A DNA stretch of 64,000 bases from Raffaelea ambrosiae (lineage: Eukaryota; Ascomycota; Sordariomycetes; Ophiostomatales; Ophiostomataceae), in NCBI GenBank assembly GCA_002778195.1, contig PCDI01000008.1, positions 616,655 through 680,654 on the forward strand. Reading direction: 5' to 3'. The position numbers and the translations under genes were made by a program. This document shows positions 1 to 11,362 of the stretch, piece by piece (positions within the stretch are counted from its first letter, which is position 1; every line of letters starts with the position of its first letter). The notes under the pieces were generated by a model that did no database searches, was not told where the DNA came from, and worked only from the letters and a program-made list of their open reading frames with translations.

Positions 1-413
1 CTTTGCCAACTAACGCGTGGCCATTGCATCTCTGCACTGAGCTGTACTCAATCTCCGAGAGCAAATGCATTGATTGGGACCACAATATACCAGAAAGATA
101 GCGCAATGCTTGTGTCACCGCGTATGATTACTTTCACAGGAGGTAACTATGTGTCAAATTGACGATCCTGGCAGAGAGACAGTAGCGAATGTCAAAGTTC
201 CACTAACAGCCAGTAGATGCCCTGCGAAATGGCCCCACCTTTCCAATGTCCAACTGCCAATCATCCAACGCGACCATTCTTCGACTCGACCGCGTCGAAA
301 CTGCATCTCTAGGCAGTAGAGTAGGGACCACTCCGGCGACCGCCTCGAGAGTATGCGCTGGCAGGCACAGGTGCACATATGGCAACCAGGGGCTCCCGGA
401 TGAAGTTTTCACG
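1..413. other. Window edge, no gene seen
   Basis: No open frame here looks like a protein. The last part is the 5' flank of the gene that starts at 414. An ATG at 246 is in frame with that gene, but the residues it would add do not resemble a conserved N-terminus. Confidence 0.5.
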
Positions 414-1944
414 ATGGCTAGAAGACGGCGCCCACGTCGCAACCCCGGGGCTGTCCAGACCGAGCCTACTCCAGAGAGGCGGAAAAGAGGTATGACCCTT
501 CTGTTCGAGAATGCGACTCCATAGACTTTGCTGACGAGAAGTCTGTCTTCTAGGCCGACCGAAACCGACAGAGCCAGGACTTGGCACGACCGAGCTTCAC
601 GGGAACCCCGGCAAGAAGCGCCTGCAAGACGACGTCGAAGAAGCGCCTGCGGACGACGATCTGGCACAGAAGAGACCACGACGCTCTTTGCGTAATACGG
701 GCGACGAGAACACCACCCGGGCACTACTGACATGGAAGAACCTGAAATTGCTCGAGAAGATGGGAAAGAAGAGCGGGTCCGGGGGAGGGTCGACGCTCGA
801 GAAGACGTCGACAACAACGTCGGCAAGCAGCAAGACGACCACCTCTACAACGACGTCGGGCTTCGCTGTTGATGCGATCCGGAATGGAATCTTGCCAGTT
901 CGACGCTCCAAAGCCCCCGAGAACATTGCAGGGATCCGTCAGCGATACGGCAAAACACGAGAGACGGCCTCGCCGACCGAATCCATGTACGAGTACTACC
1001 TCGACAGCGTCCAGACAGCAGCCAACGAAGCAACAATGGTGACTGAGAACGCCAATGATTTGCTGAAACGGTATCCCAAGGAGGGGTACAAGAAGACCTA
1101 CAACCAGGCTTTCACGGGGTTGCCCAAAGACGTCGGATTCAACACTGGCCTCTCGGCGCCACAGCCCGACTTTGTTGAGGGCCTGCTGGTGGAAGAGTTT
1201 GAGCCGTTCCCCATCGCAACGCACATCCGTGGTGGCGAGCTGTTCAAGGACAACCCCCACTCCCTTGCTGTACCGCACATTGCCGGCGAGTGGAAGGGCC
1301 CCGGAAAGAATATGGAGCTGGCACGGCTGCAGAGCTCCTACGACGGGGCGGCACTTGTTTACGGGCGACAGCAAGCCCTGTCGCATCTAGACCAGCAAGA
1401 CCCGCCCGGCCGTGCCTGCATCACAACATTCACCACCGACGGCACCCACCTGAACATGTTTGCCCACTATGCAGAAGCGGGAGCCCAGGACGACCAGACC
1501 AAGTACCACCAGTACCCCGTCAAGTCTGTCAATCTGCTCGAATCATATGAGAGTTTCAAAGACGGGCGGCGCGGCCTTCGCAACGAACAGGACCACGCGC
1601 GAGAACAGTCTTACGCTCTTCGCGATCAGCTCAAGGAACGGTGGGCACAAGAGGAGATCCATCGGAACCAGCTGCGCGCCAACTACAATCGATCTGTTGC
1701 TGACGAGCACCCTTCCGGCACAGCACTGGTCTGTGCAGCAGAGGCCGAAGAGAACCCAATCCCCGGCAAGGATATCGGCGGTGTCCGGGGGAGAAAGATA
1801 AAAAGTTCTCCTCAAAAGATGGCTGATTCGACACACGATCAACATGTCCGGAAGGGCAAGTCCAACAAACGCAAGGAGCCAGAGATACCCGCCCCTGTTC
1901 GTGTGCGCCGCTCAGCGCGGCTTACAAGCAAGGGCAGAAAATGA
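414..1944 (+). CDS. Fungal PD-(D/E)XK nuclease-like protein (DUF7924-like)
   Basis: Two-exon model: 414-489 and 554-1944, about 488 aa. The intron opens with GTATGA and closes with TTCTAG, and it joins a basic N-terminus (MARRRRPRR) to the long frame. Residues 1-130 are basic, then Ser/Thr-rich and probably disordered. The core holds an Asp near residue 231 in a PDF context, followed by E271-W-K273 in the motif GEWKGPGKNM and a helix with repeated Ala and Gln. That arrangement is the D...ExK signature of the PD-(D/E)XK fold seen in fungal DUF7924 proteins. The C-terminus is again very basic (RVRRSARLTSKGRK), which suggests nuclear location or DNA contact. Whether it cuts DNA is unknown, since many members are uncharacterised. 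The family call comes from motif memory only. No neighbour suggests a pathway. Confidence 0.6.
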
Positions 1945-2764
1945 GAGCGAATGCGGCCTTTTTTTATTTATTTCCTCGTGTTTCCAATTCGGGGTTTTTT
2001 TTTCTATTTTGTTTTCGTTTCTTTTTTTTTCTATTTCGGGTCTTTTTTTTTTCTCCCCTCTTTCCCAGAAATACGCCAAGGATACCCCTCATGTATTGTT
2101 TTCGGCCCCAAGTTCATGCTTGCTTTATATGTATATGACGTGACGATCTGCTATTCATTGTTCTGGAAATATTTATGATCAGATACATGTGCTGAGTTTG
2201 TGTTTTTCGTCGTTCTTCACGTATGTCGGTCTTGGCTCAAAAATAAGAATAAAATAACCAGATAAACAAATAAACAAATAAAATTGACTTTGTGCTCGTG
2301 AGTTTCATATTCGTCCTTTCAATTGTCTTCATGCTACGGGTCTAATTCTACACATATTTGCGCCATCCCGCAAACCCATTTCATAGAATAGATTTGTATC
2401 TCGACGGTCTCTTGGCAGATTTGGAGTACTGGGCAGCTTACTGCCCTCGTCTCGGTCACTGGCACTAGTAGAACAATGGAGCTACAGAGCCAAGGCTCAA
2501 TGATGATCCCACTGTGGGGTACCCCGATCTTCTCCGCAACCGGTGGTGCCCATCGTGAACGCATCTGGTAGTCCTGCTTTTTTCTAACCCTTTTTTCCAA
2601 CCAGCTGCCCTCGTGTCGAACCATCTCCACTATCTCGCCACGCAGGCTCGTGTCCCTGTCTACACTGCCAGGCCACCAGAGTCACTGACGTCGGGGCCTG
2701 GATACAGCGCTGTATTTCACAGATTTGATAATTGGTTTGTCGTATCTCTCGTCTGTTGCGGAAC
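1945..2764. other. Intergenic region with T-rich 3' flank
   Basis: T-rich runs at about 1960-2060 follow the stop codon of the upstream gene and probably belong to its 3' UTR and polyadenylation region. AT-rich sequence follows to about 2340. The rest is the promoter side of the regulator that starts at 2765. I see no gene. Confidence 0.5.
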
Positions 2765-5250
2765 ATGATGGCTATGCCCGATCCCTCCCCTGCAGGGGAA
2801 CCTGAGCCGCGGTTCAGTCGCGGCCGTAAAAGTCGCGGCCGTGGTCTCCGCAAAACCACTGGGTGGTAAGCTCTATGTAATTATGTTTGTTCGGGTATCT
2901 TGCTCGCATTCTCCTTGATATTGATGGTCTTCTTAGTTTGACTTGCCGCAGGCGGCACATCAGATGCGATGAGGTAAAGCCTGTATGCAACGGATGTGCC
3001 AGAGCAAAGCAAGCGTGCGTTTACCGGCCACAGAACAATGCAGACGCAAACCAACTGGCAAACTCCACAACTACAAGGAGCGGGCGGCGTCGCGCGGGAG
3101 GCAGCGCAGGCTCCGCCGAGGCCCTGGCGGGGCTCTCGACCACGGCCCAGGCAGAAGACGCTACAACCGTCCCAGACACATCAACAACACATGTACACGG
3201 TACTGCAGTAGGTCTGCCGGACAGCAGACACCATGCCGCACGACACGTGCCAGAGACCCTACCAGCCACGGCTGCCGGTATGGCGGTGACCACGGCTCCG
3301 ACATCGACCACGGCATCGAGCACAAGAAACCCGGCAGCTGTGGCCGAGGTGCCCCGAGCAACTACAACACAGACAATACACACCCCGTCGAGCACGCAGA
3401 GCTTCCACAGTCCCGACCAGACGCGCAACAACCATGTGCCCTCCGTGGTGTCTTCGGGGCGCATGTCCTTCTCGCAAGATGCCTTCGCGTCGAGCTCCAT
3501 TCTCTCCATCGTGCCCGCCAATGTCGACTCCGCTACGGCACAATGGCTCGGTCTGCTTATCAGCGACGCGTCCGAGTACACGAACGGCACACTTTCGTCG
3601 CCCGACTGCGATGACGAGTTTGGCGGACTGGACGTGCTTGGCAACTCTGAGAACAACCGCATCCCGACCCGGGCGGGCCACCGTACGACCGACAGCCTAC
3701 CATCGCTCCGTACGCATCCCAACAGCTCCCATCCCACACTACAGGAACGCATGGGGCGCCCAGCCGACGACAAGCAATTGCTCGAGGTGCAGGCGTGGTA
3801 CTCCATGAGCCCAATCGAACTGATGCCTCGCGAGCACTTTCTGCTTCGCAATTTTATCCGCAACATTAGTTGCACGGTATGGAGAGCTGCCCGATACAAA
3901 ACGCACAAATGGGAGTATCAAAGACGTGTTGGATTAACAGAAAGACATCTGTAGATGGACCTGTTTGACCCCAGAAAGTCCTTTGGCACATTTGTTCCTC
4001 ATCTAGCCGTGAGTTGCCACGAGGGTGCCCTGGAGATCATTCCTGGGTCTTTCCGTATTCGAACCTGTTTTCGTCTTGCAAACTTTTGACGCTTGCACTG
4101 GTACAGATACACAATGCGGGGCTCTTCAACGCCATTATGGCCCTGTCGATTCGCCATCTAGCGCTCAAAGCAAAGGAGGCCGATGCCAGCCCGGAGAAGG
4201 AGACAAACAGACCCCACCCCAACGAGGCGATCCGGTACTACTACAAAACCCTGCACTACATCCAAAGGGCCATGGAGTACGACACGTACAAAACCAGTCT
4301 CGAGCTGCTGGCCACGTCCATCATCGTCTCCACCTATGAGATGCTCGACGGCTCGCGCCGGGACTGGGAGCGCCACCTGAAAGGGGTCTTCGGCATCCAG
4401 CGCTCACAGGTCATCCATGGCGACTCGGGAGGACTTCGACAGGCTGTCTGGTGGTCCTGGCTATGCCAAGACGTCTGGGCCGCATTCCGCGAGCGGCGCA
4501 AACCACGCACCTTTTGGCAGCCCAAGAGAACACTCGACGAGCTCGACCCCTACGAGCTTGCTGCGCGGTCTGTCTTGCTATTCGCCCATGTCGTGGCCTT
4601 TTGTTCCGAAGAGGCAATCGAGGAGCACCAAGCCTCCCCCGCGGCACGGATTGCGAAAGCCGATGCTCTGTTGGCCAACCTCGAGGACTGGCGGCGCCAT
4701 CACACAGTGGAGTTTGATCCTCTGCCCGCCGCACAGATGCCAGGAGACGTCTTCCAGCCGCTGTGGATACATCCGCCTGCTTTTGGTACGTGGGGGAGTC
4801 TGTTGGTTTCCATACCACACATGAGTGCCATTTTAACGCAGAGCTACAGGTGTCGCCATGCAGATCTACTACTGCGCGCTCATCCTTCTTGCCCTGAACA
4901 GGCCACACGTTGGTGACCTGGACACATATCTCCAACAACGAAAACAGATCCAACAATATGTGGCCATGGTGTGTGGCATTGCCATGACCTTGACCGAGGA
5001 CGCAGCCAGTATTATGTGCTCGCAGTGTCTTTTTATTGGTATGTTTGCCTTTCGAAGAGGTCCCATGCCCCCGTCGCAGGGACACATTGCTGATAAAGTT
5101 AAATTTCCATGGCAAGCCGGACTGCCGATGGAAGACCCCCAGCGGCAGAATGCCATTCTGGACATGCTCGAGCAGTGCCGTCAACGTGCCCTCTGGCCAG
5201 CAACGCCACTGGGCGAAGAGCTGACTCGAAAATGGCAGGAGGCGTCATGA
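2765..5250 (+). CDS. Zn2Cys6 transcription factor with fungal_trans_2 domain
   Basis: Six-exon model: 2765-2865, 2937-3876, 3955-4008, 4107-4785, 4850-5038 and 5117-5250, 698 aa, total length divisible by three. Joining exons 1 and 2 restores the full zinc cluster: C-LTC-RRRHIRC, then CNGCARAKQAC, with six cysteines at family spacing. A long Ser/Thr/Ala-rich linker follows. The second half (LRNFIRNISCTMDLFDP, then FNAIMALSIRHLA and SIIVSTYEMLDG) is the fungal_trans_2 (PF11951) domain found in many Pezizomycotina regulators. It should act in the nucleus as a pathway-specific regulator. The nearest metabolic genes are the lactonase at 6.0 kb and the sugar dehydrogenase at 8.9 kb, so control of sugar-acid catabolism is a reasonable but unproved guess. 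Exon 5 can also be read through its last intron because that intron is 78 bases. I removed it because doing so restores the FIAGLPMEDP continuity expected in the family. Confidence 0.8.
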
Positions 5251-5394
5251 CAATGTCGCATGGCATTGCTTGGACCGAAACAGACCAAAAACAAAAAAAA
5301 ACAAGCAAGAGTAGTACGGAAAAGTAGTATGCTTGTTTTTCAGACACCAGGATTTGTTGATTCCTGTCCAGCAGAGCCGCATATTTCCATCCAC

Positions 5395-5596
5395 CCAACC
5401 GGGCGTGGTCGAGATGGGTGGCTATCGGCATCATTGCCCTGCGGGCGGCATCGGCTCCTGCGCGATCGAAAAGCCCATCCGAGAATGAAATCACCATAGT
5501 AAAATTCTGCAGGATCGGTGGCGACTTGGTCATCTCAACTGCCTTCACTAGGCCTCCTAGGGTTTGCCCCTGGTTGTAGGCAATGGCGGTAATCAC
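5395..5596 (-). pseudogene. Remnant of a class II (FBA-like) ketose-bisphosphate aldolase
   Basis: On the minus strand about 65 residues read like the N-terminal third of fungal class II aldolases. An AYNQGQTLGGLVKAVEM segment is followed by SPPILQNF and then PIATHLDHAR. In intact enzymes these correspond to the Y-N-x-E helix, the SPxILQ strand and the HLDHxxD metal-binding segment. The similarity ends after the HLDHA motif, and the rest of the barrel is absent, so this looks like a decayed fragment. It lies between a regulator and a lactonase, which hints that the local sugar-acid gene set was once larger. The identification is from pattern memory. Confidence 0.45.
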
Positions 5597-6038
5597 ACTG
5601 TACCTACCCTATTCTGCCTCCCCGCTGAATCTGGAAGGTGCGATTTGAGCATTTCCAGTTCTCAGACATGTTCGCTAGTGGTTGTTTTGTCGCGGTATTG
5701 TCAATAAACCAAGAAACATTGCCTGGGCCTGTCCTTCCATTACCGCGTCCCTGGGCAGATCTTTTCACGGGCCCATTTTACAAACGCGTACCTTCCCGCA
5801 CGACAAGACGACTGGTAGTCCTCCCTCTCTAGCTGTCTCGTACAGTGCAGTTTATTGATGTTGCGGCTGCTCCTGGCCAACGTTTTGGCTTTCTTATCTC
5901 GAGGATAGCACTTGTCATTCTTGTAGACTCGGCAATTCCATCATATGCACAGAACCCCCAGCAACTGACCCTTGAAGTAGACACTGGAAGACGGCGCAAC
6001 ATACGAAATACGAAATCCTAAAAGCATAACCGCACAGC
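5597..6038. other. Intergenic, promoter side of the lactonase
   Basis: No coding region seen. It holds the 5' flank of the lactonase gene. No clear TATA element or repeat was found. Confidence 0.4.
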
Positions 6039-7122
6039 ATGTCGGAGAATGGCGATACGCAACTCCCCTGGAAGACGTTCCACGACAGCTTCTGGTTAAT
6101 AGCCGGAGAAGAGCCTTGGCACGCACCCTTGATCCAATCCAATATCTCGAACTTTACATGCGGAAGCATTGTATACATGAAAGCCACAAACGAGATCATT
6201 GTCATGGGCACACAACCTGCCGACAAGGAAACAGGAAACCGAAAAGTCTACATCACCAAGATCACCATTGGGCAAAACTCAGAGCCGACAACGTGGACAG
6301 TCGCCACTTGCGATAACATCCCCTTGGCCAATGGAGCAGTCAGCTACGAGCAAAACATACTTTTCTGTGCACATGGCACCATGTTAGAACCTAGCGGCCT
6401 CTTCCTCATGGAAGCCTCCCCGCCACACAAAGTCCGGCCGTTCATGGTGAGCTTTCTCGACCGGCCGTTCAACTCGCCCAGCCGTGTAGCCGTACAAAGA
6501 GATGGGAGCATCTGGTTCACAGATTCCAGCTACGGATATGAGCACGGCTACAGACTACCACCCGATCTCCCCAACCGCATCTACTGCTACCGCCTATCCA
6601 GGCGTAGCATCCGCGCCGTTGCCGACGGCCTTGACTACCCCGATGCCATTTGTTTCTCGCCCGACGAAAAGATTGTCTACGTCACCGACGTCGCCCGGGC
6701 TCATGGAAACAAGCCTGAATTGACCGACCCCTACCCAGCATCTTCCATGTAAGTCAGGGGAACTTCCGAGAATCATTGGAGACGGTTTGCTCCTGGTTGT
6801 TGACATGCTACCAAGCTACGCTTTTGACGTCACGTACTATGACCACGAGCCTTTCCTCACCAACCGACGATTGTTTGCAATGAACAACGCTGGGGATGGT
6901 GCTGGCATCAAATGTGACATGTTTGGCAATGTGTACGGCGGCGGCGGAGCCGGCGTCAGTATCTGGTCCCCCGGCGGCGTGCTGATGGGGGGTATTCCTA
7001 TACCGGGGGGCGTGACCGACCTTTGTTTTGGCTATGAAAATGACCTCTTCATGGTCAGCGGCGCCAGCGTGTGGCGGGCAAGGTTGGGAACAGGTGTGAA
7101 AGGAGTTCCGGAGGGATGGTGA
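6039..7122 (+). CDS. SMP-30/gluconolactonase-like lactonohydrolase
   Basis: Two exons, 6039-6748 and 6816-7122, 338 aa. The intron starts GTAAGT and ends CCAAG, and joins ...PYPASS to IYAFDVTYYD in frame. The protein shows the six-bladed propeller pattern of the SMP-30/gluconolactonase/LRE family. Examples are FNSPSRVAVQRDGSIWFTDSSYGYEHG, read here as the blade carrying a metal-side Asn and Asp, then LDYPDAICFSPDEKIVYVTD, and GIKCDMFGNVYGGGGAGVSIWSPGG. There is no signal peptide, so an intracellular or non-classical location is likely. The family hydrolyses sugar lactones to sugar acids with a divalent metal. Its neighbour about 1.8 kb away is a sugar 1-dehydrogenase-like SDR, which would produce a lactone. 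The two could therefore form consecutive steps. The exact sugar is not shown by the sequence. Confidence 0.75.
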
Positions 7123-7956
7123 CAGACTGCCTGGGATGTCTAGTAACGGGGCAAAAGTTGCAAGACAAAAGCGCAAGTCCCCATAATTACCGCCGAGCAT
7201 GCATTTGACTTTACCCCTTCTCGTTCTTTTCCGTTATGCTCCCTTTCCTGGGTTCTTGTTGGAGACTCGGCCGACAATGACCTCGTCTTCGCTGGAGATA
7301 TGGTTCTAGGCCAGTTCATTTCTATAAATAATGCGGAGAAGGCAAAGCTTCTCTAAAATAGAGCTTAATAAAATCCCACGGCAATCCTTTGGTTATGATC
7401 CAACACGGTTTCAGGAAGATGTCATGTCTGGTGATGGATATCTGCCTAGATTGCCCCAGGATACCCTAGAAACGAGGCAGCTGCACGACATTGCACGCGG
7501 GTATCTCTAAGCTCCGGTTTCGCAGGGCTCAGCGAGGAAGATCTTCGTGCTCTGGTTGGGGTAGGCAGCCACAAACCGGAGAAAATGACGGATGTACATA
7601 GTTGAGAGAACAGAGTCAGCAAGGCAGAGAAAAGAATCGCGCGAGAAGAACATCAGTGTCAAATATAATGATTTTGCGTTGGGCGACGAGGATATAAAAA
7701 AAAGTAGGACCATGGACCAAGCGCGTCGACGACCCCAGTGCCGACTACCACTACCGTTTGTACAGCGACCTGGAGGGAATCGAGGGCACTCGCGACGGGA
7801 AAACGCATTAAGGAACGATAGCATACTCGGGTCTCCGAGACGTAGGAATCGCCCTTGTAGCTATTGTCTGCAAACGAAAGTCACACATTGGATTTTATCA
7901 TGTACCAATATACTTTTGTTCTGATTTACTTTGATTTTCTCTCCGCATACCCTGTT
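7123..7956. other. Intergenic, convergent 3' ends
   Basis: Lies between the 3' end of the lactonase and the 3' end of the SDR gene on the other strand. I see no protein-like frame, RNA gene or repeat. Confidence 0.45.
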
Positions 7957-8883
7957 TCACTGAAGATGCACAAACATGCCCCCATCCGCCAGAAGTTGGG
8001 AACCGGTCACGTAGCCGCTTAGTTCGTCACTGGCCAGGAACACAGCAGGCCCCGCCATGTCCTCCGGCTTGCCAACACGGCCCATGGGAATGCGGTGCTC
8101 GAGGTACGCGCGCTTCTCGTCGTTTTGCATGTCGTCCTCGGCCAGCTGCGTGTGGATCGTGCCCGGAAGCAGGGCATTGCAGCGGATGCGGTGCTTGGCC
8201 AGGGCGATGGCCATGGACTGGGTCATGGACAGCATGGCCGCCTTGGTCGGCGTGTAGTGCACCTGCAGACCGCCGCCCACCAGCGCGCTGATGGATGAAA
8301 TGCCGATCAGGGAACCGCCCCGGCCTTGGTCCACCATCTGTCGCGCAGCGGCCTGGAAGGCGTAAAACGCGCCGTGCACATTGACCTTCATCGACGTGTC
8401 GAACAGCGCCTTGTCGATGCTGGAGAAATTAGTGGGTAGCTCGGAGTATCCAGGCAGGCAGACGGCCGACGCGATGATGATGCGCTAATATTTTTATTTT
8501 TTATTTTTTTATTTTTGCTCTTACCTCAGAAATTCACAGGCCTGGAAGATGCCCGCATTCGCCACGAAAATGTCCAGAGAGCCCCATTTCTTCACCGTCT
8601 CGGCCACCAGTGCTTGGCTGGCCGTGGGATCCGTGACGTCGCCTGCGAGTTCGATCAGCTCGCCAGCCGGCGGCGTGCCCGGCAGTCCCTTGCTGTCGCG
8701 CAGGGCATCGGCGGCTTCCACCAGGCTCTTGCGATGCGGCTCGTCTTTTGGCAGGCCGAGATGGTTCACAGCAACATTGCAGCCCTGTCGCAGGTACTCC
8801 AGCGTAATGGCCCGTCCAATCCCCGTTGTCCCCCCGGTAATGGCAGCGGTCTTGCCAGCCAGGATTCGCCAAGCCGGAGCCAT
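7957..8883 (-). CDS. LRA1: L-rhamnose-1-dehydrogenase-like SDR
   Basis: Two exons on the minus strand, 8525-8883 and 7957-8419, 273 aa. The join CEFL-SIDKALFD is in frame. It is a classical short-chain dehydrogenase. The NAD(P) motif TGGTTGIGRA lies near residue 17, NAG near 110, and the catalytic set is S in GISSISALVGG, Y and K in HYTPTK. The closest match I recall is yeast NAD(P)-dependent L-rhamnose-1-dehydrogenase (Scheffersomyces RHA1/LRA1, Aspergillus LraA). They share VVNHL/VNHLG after the Rossmann turn, the GISSISALVGG..HYTPTKA block, the ALLPGTI loop and the LLxDGGxFVxLQ end. The reaction would be L-rhamnose to L-rhamnono-gamma-lactone in the cytosol. The nearby SMP-30 lactonase fits the next step, although the known fungal rhamnonolactonase is an amidohydrolase. 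Another sugar or 3-oxoacyl substrate cannot be excluded. Confidence 0.65.
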
Positions 8884-9587
8884 CGTTCAACATGCGTGGA
8901 TGGCAGTGCAGGCGAGTGGCAGTGATCACGCTCTGGAGGGCAGAGAAAAGAAAGAGCAACGTTCTGTGATGAAGCAAACAGAAATACACAAGAGCTCCAA
9001 TTTGTCTCCAGGCACATGCGTCAGATCTCCTCGGAGCGGTGGCCTGGGACACGGGACAGGGCCATGTAGTAACTATCTCCCAGGAAGAAAGGGACGGCAT
9101 GTTCCACGCCTCCGGCAGCGGCCTCGACACGAGGGCACCATAGCTTGTCGGGGGAATGCCACCCCGCATGGTCCCGACAACATGGCCACCCCGGGCGTAG
9201 AAGCAAGTTTGTATGCAGGGGCGTTGTTTTGCAGAACGAGCGTTGGAGGTCTCACGTGACGCACGCGTGTGCGCTATGCCGGGATGCTTCTTTCCTGGGT
9301 TTTGCCTGCCACGGAATGCACTTTCTACACCTCGCAAAAATGAGACTCGCGCTCAGGCAGTCGCGGGGTATATACGGCGTAATGCACTTACGCTCTGTGC
9401 TATCCTAGATATAGCAGACGTGGCCCAAGCCACTAGTCTCTTGACACCCCACCACAATTGTAATCGTGCCATGGAAAGCGCAACGTAAAGTGAAGACCTT
9501 AACGATCCGTGCTTCTCTCCACCCCACTTCGCCCTTTTTCTCCCTTTTCTTTCCACATCTTACAGTTTTCCAGACAACGAGACAGCA
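8884..9587. other. Divergent promoter region
   Basis: Shared 5' flank of the SDR (minus) and the methyltransferase (plus). A TATATA element occurs at about 9369, roughly 215 bases before the methyltransferase ATG. A pyrimidine-rich stretch lies just before that ATG. No gene seen. Confidence 0.4.
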
Positions 9588-11362
9588 ATGGCCGACGATC
9601 TTACCAAAAGCACGGCTGGGGAGCCGACGGTGCCGGCGACAGCGCCGGCGACAGCCACGGTGACCTCGGCTGTAGCCGAACCAACAACTGCCACAACCCC
9701 GCCGGAGACTGCTAGCTCTCCCGTACCCGCCGCCGCCGCTCTGCCTTCCACTGATGAGAACACTGTGGTGCAGGGGCTGGTGCAAGTTGACGACGTACGT
9801 GCCGTTTCGTATTCTTCCTGTTGGGGTTTCCATCCTGTCAGAAGCAGGCACTGATTCCATCCATTTGCCTTTGCTAGGACCGTGACGATGATCCGGGCTT
9901 TGGTGACGGCGCGTCGTGCGTTGTTTCCCTTCCGTTTTTTTTCTTCTTCTTTGCTTTTTGATCCTGCGGGAATTATGAACACCCCCACTTATTATGACGC
10001 GAATGTTTCTAACCGACTGTAAAGTGATGTGTCTGGCAGCTTTGTCTCTTCGCTCAACTCGAGCATCATGGACTACAAGTATGTTCGTTCTTGAAAATTT
10101 CCTGCTTCTCTTTCTGCTTCCGACATCGCCTGGCCAACACTGACTGTGTATCCAGGTATCAGGTTCGTGCCTGGCGGAATTCAATCATCATATGTGGATC
10201 TGCTCTCTGATATGTCAACTTCCATTCCTACAGAACGGCCGGCGCTACCATGCCTTCCGCGAGGGCGCTTATCTAGTGGTATGTCACGACGTGTGAGACA
10301 CGTTATGTCTCATTGGTTCCAAGTGCGACCGTTATTTGCTAATAATGTGGCGCGATAGCCTAACGATGACACGGAGCAAGAACGGATGGATTTGGTGCAC
10401 CATCTATGCCTGATGCTGCTCGAGGGCGAGCTCCATCTGGCACCCATCAGCAAATCGCCCCAGCGTGTTTTGGATCTAGGTACCGGCACTGGCATCTGGG
10501 CCATGGACTTTGCAGAGTGAGTTGTGGCCAACACGTATTCAAGAATTTTTGACCCACGGGAAAGAAAAACCAAAGACTAACCGGGCTTTTGTCTCGCAGC
10601 CAGTACCCATCCGCTGAAGTCCTCGGCGTTGATCTGAGTCCGATCCAGCCGAAGTGGTATGCTTTCACCCCCCCCCCCCCCTTCTCTCTGTAGTTCTTAA
10701 CTCACACACAGTAGGACTCCTCCAAACTGCTCGTTCGAGGTGGATGACTTTGAACAAGCATGGGCATACCGTAGAAAGTTTGACTATATTCACGGCCGTG
10801 AACTCGGCGGCTGCATCAGCGACCCCGACCAGCTCTTCCGACGTGCCTACGAGAACTTGCAGCCAGGCGGATACTTTGAGATCCAGGCTGTCTTGACCAA
10901 GTTTGTCTCCGACGACGGCACCGACGCGAACGCCAAGGATGCCCACTATTGGATGGACAACATCAATGCTGGCGCCGCCAAATTCGGAAAGCCTCTGGAT
11001 GTGGCGCCCACGTGGTTTGAGAAAGTCAAGGCTGCTGGTTTTGCCGATGTCCAGCAACACATTCGCAAAGTGAGTCGAGCTGTGTACGAATGCCAAGACG
11101 ACAGGCAACATCCATGCTAACTTTTACATAGTTGCCAATTGGAGGCTGGCCGAAAGATCCTACCTTGAAAGACATTGGTCGGTACCAGTTGATCCAGGAG
11201 CTGCAGGCTGTCGACTCGTATACACCAGGCATCTTTGCCAACGTCCTCGGATGGAAGAAGGAAGAGATTGATGTGCTGGTCGCGAAGGTGAAGAGAGACA
11301 TCAAGAACCCGGCCATCCACCTGTATTTCCCCGTGTACATTGTCTATGGCCGTAAGCCGTAG
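9588..11362 (+). CDS. LaeA-like SAM-dependent methyltransferase
   Basis: Nine-exon model: 9588-9794, 9878-9915, 10025-10078, 10156-10162, 10234-10278, 10359-10516, 10600-10656, 10715-11069 and 11132-11362. The protein is 383 aa and every junction keeps frame. Residues 1-70 are Ala/Thr/Pro-rich. The conserved fungal block SSIMDYKYQNGRRYHAFREGAY follows, then PNDDTEQERMDLVHHL and the SAM-binding motif VLDLGTGTGIWAMDFAD. After it come VDLSPIQPKWTPPNC and a PGGYFEIQ strand. This is the LaeA/TAM methyltransferase family found in many copies in Pezizomycotina, where LaeA itself regulates secondary metabolism with velvet proteins. Paralogues like this one usually have no known substrate. The fourth exon is only 7 nt and is needed to rebuild the YQNGRRYH motif. 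Confidence 0.75.

Noticed and set aside
203..826. Long minus-strand frame of 207 codons
   Set aside because: It overlaps the supported plus-strand gene and its residues look random (Ser/Arg-rich, no motif).
7261..7290. Isolated CGG/TTGTCGG match near the lactonase 3' end
   Set aside because: The second CGG is not at 9-bp spacing, and no promoter is nearby.
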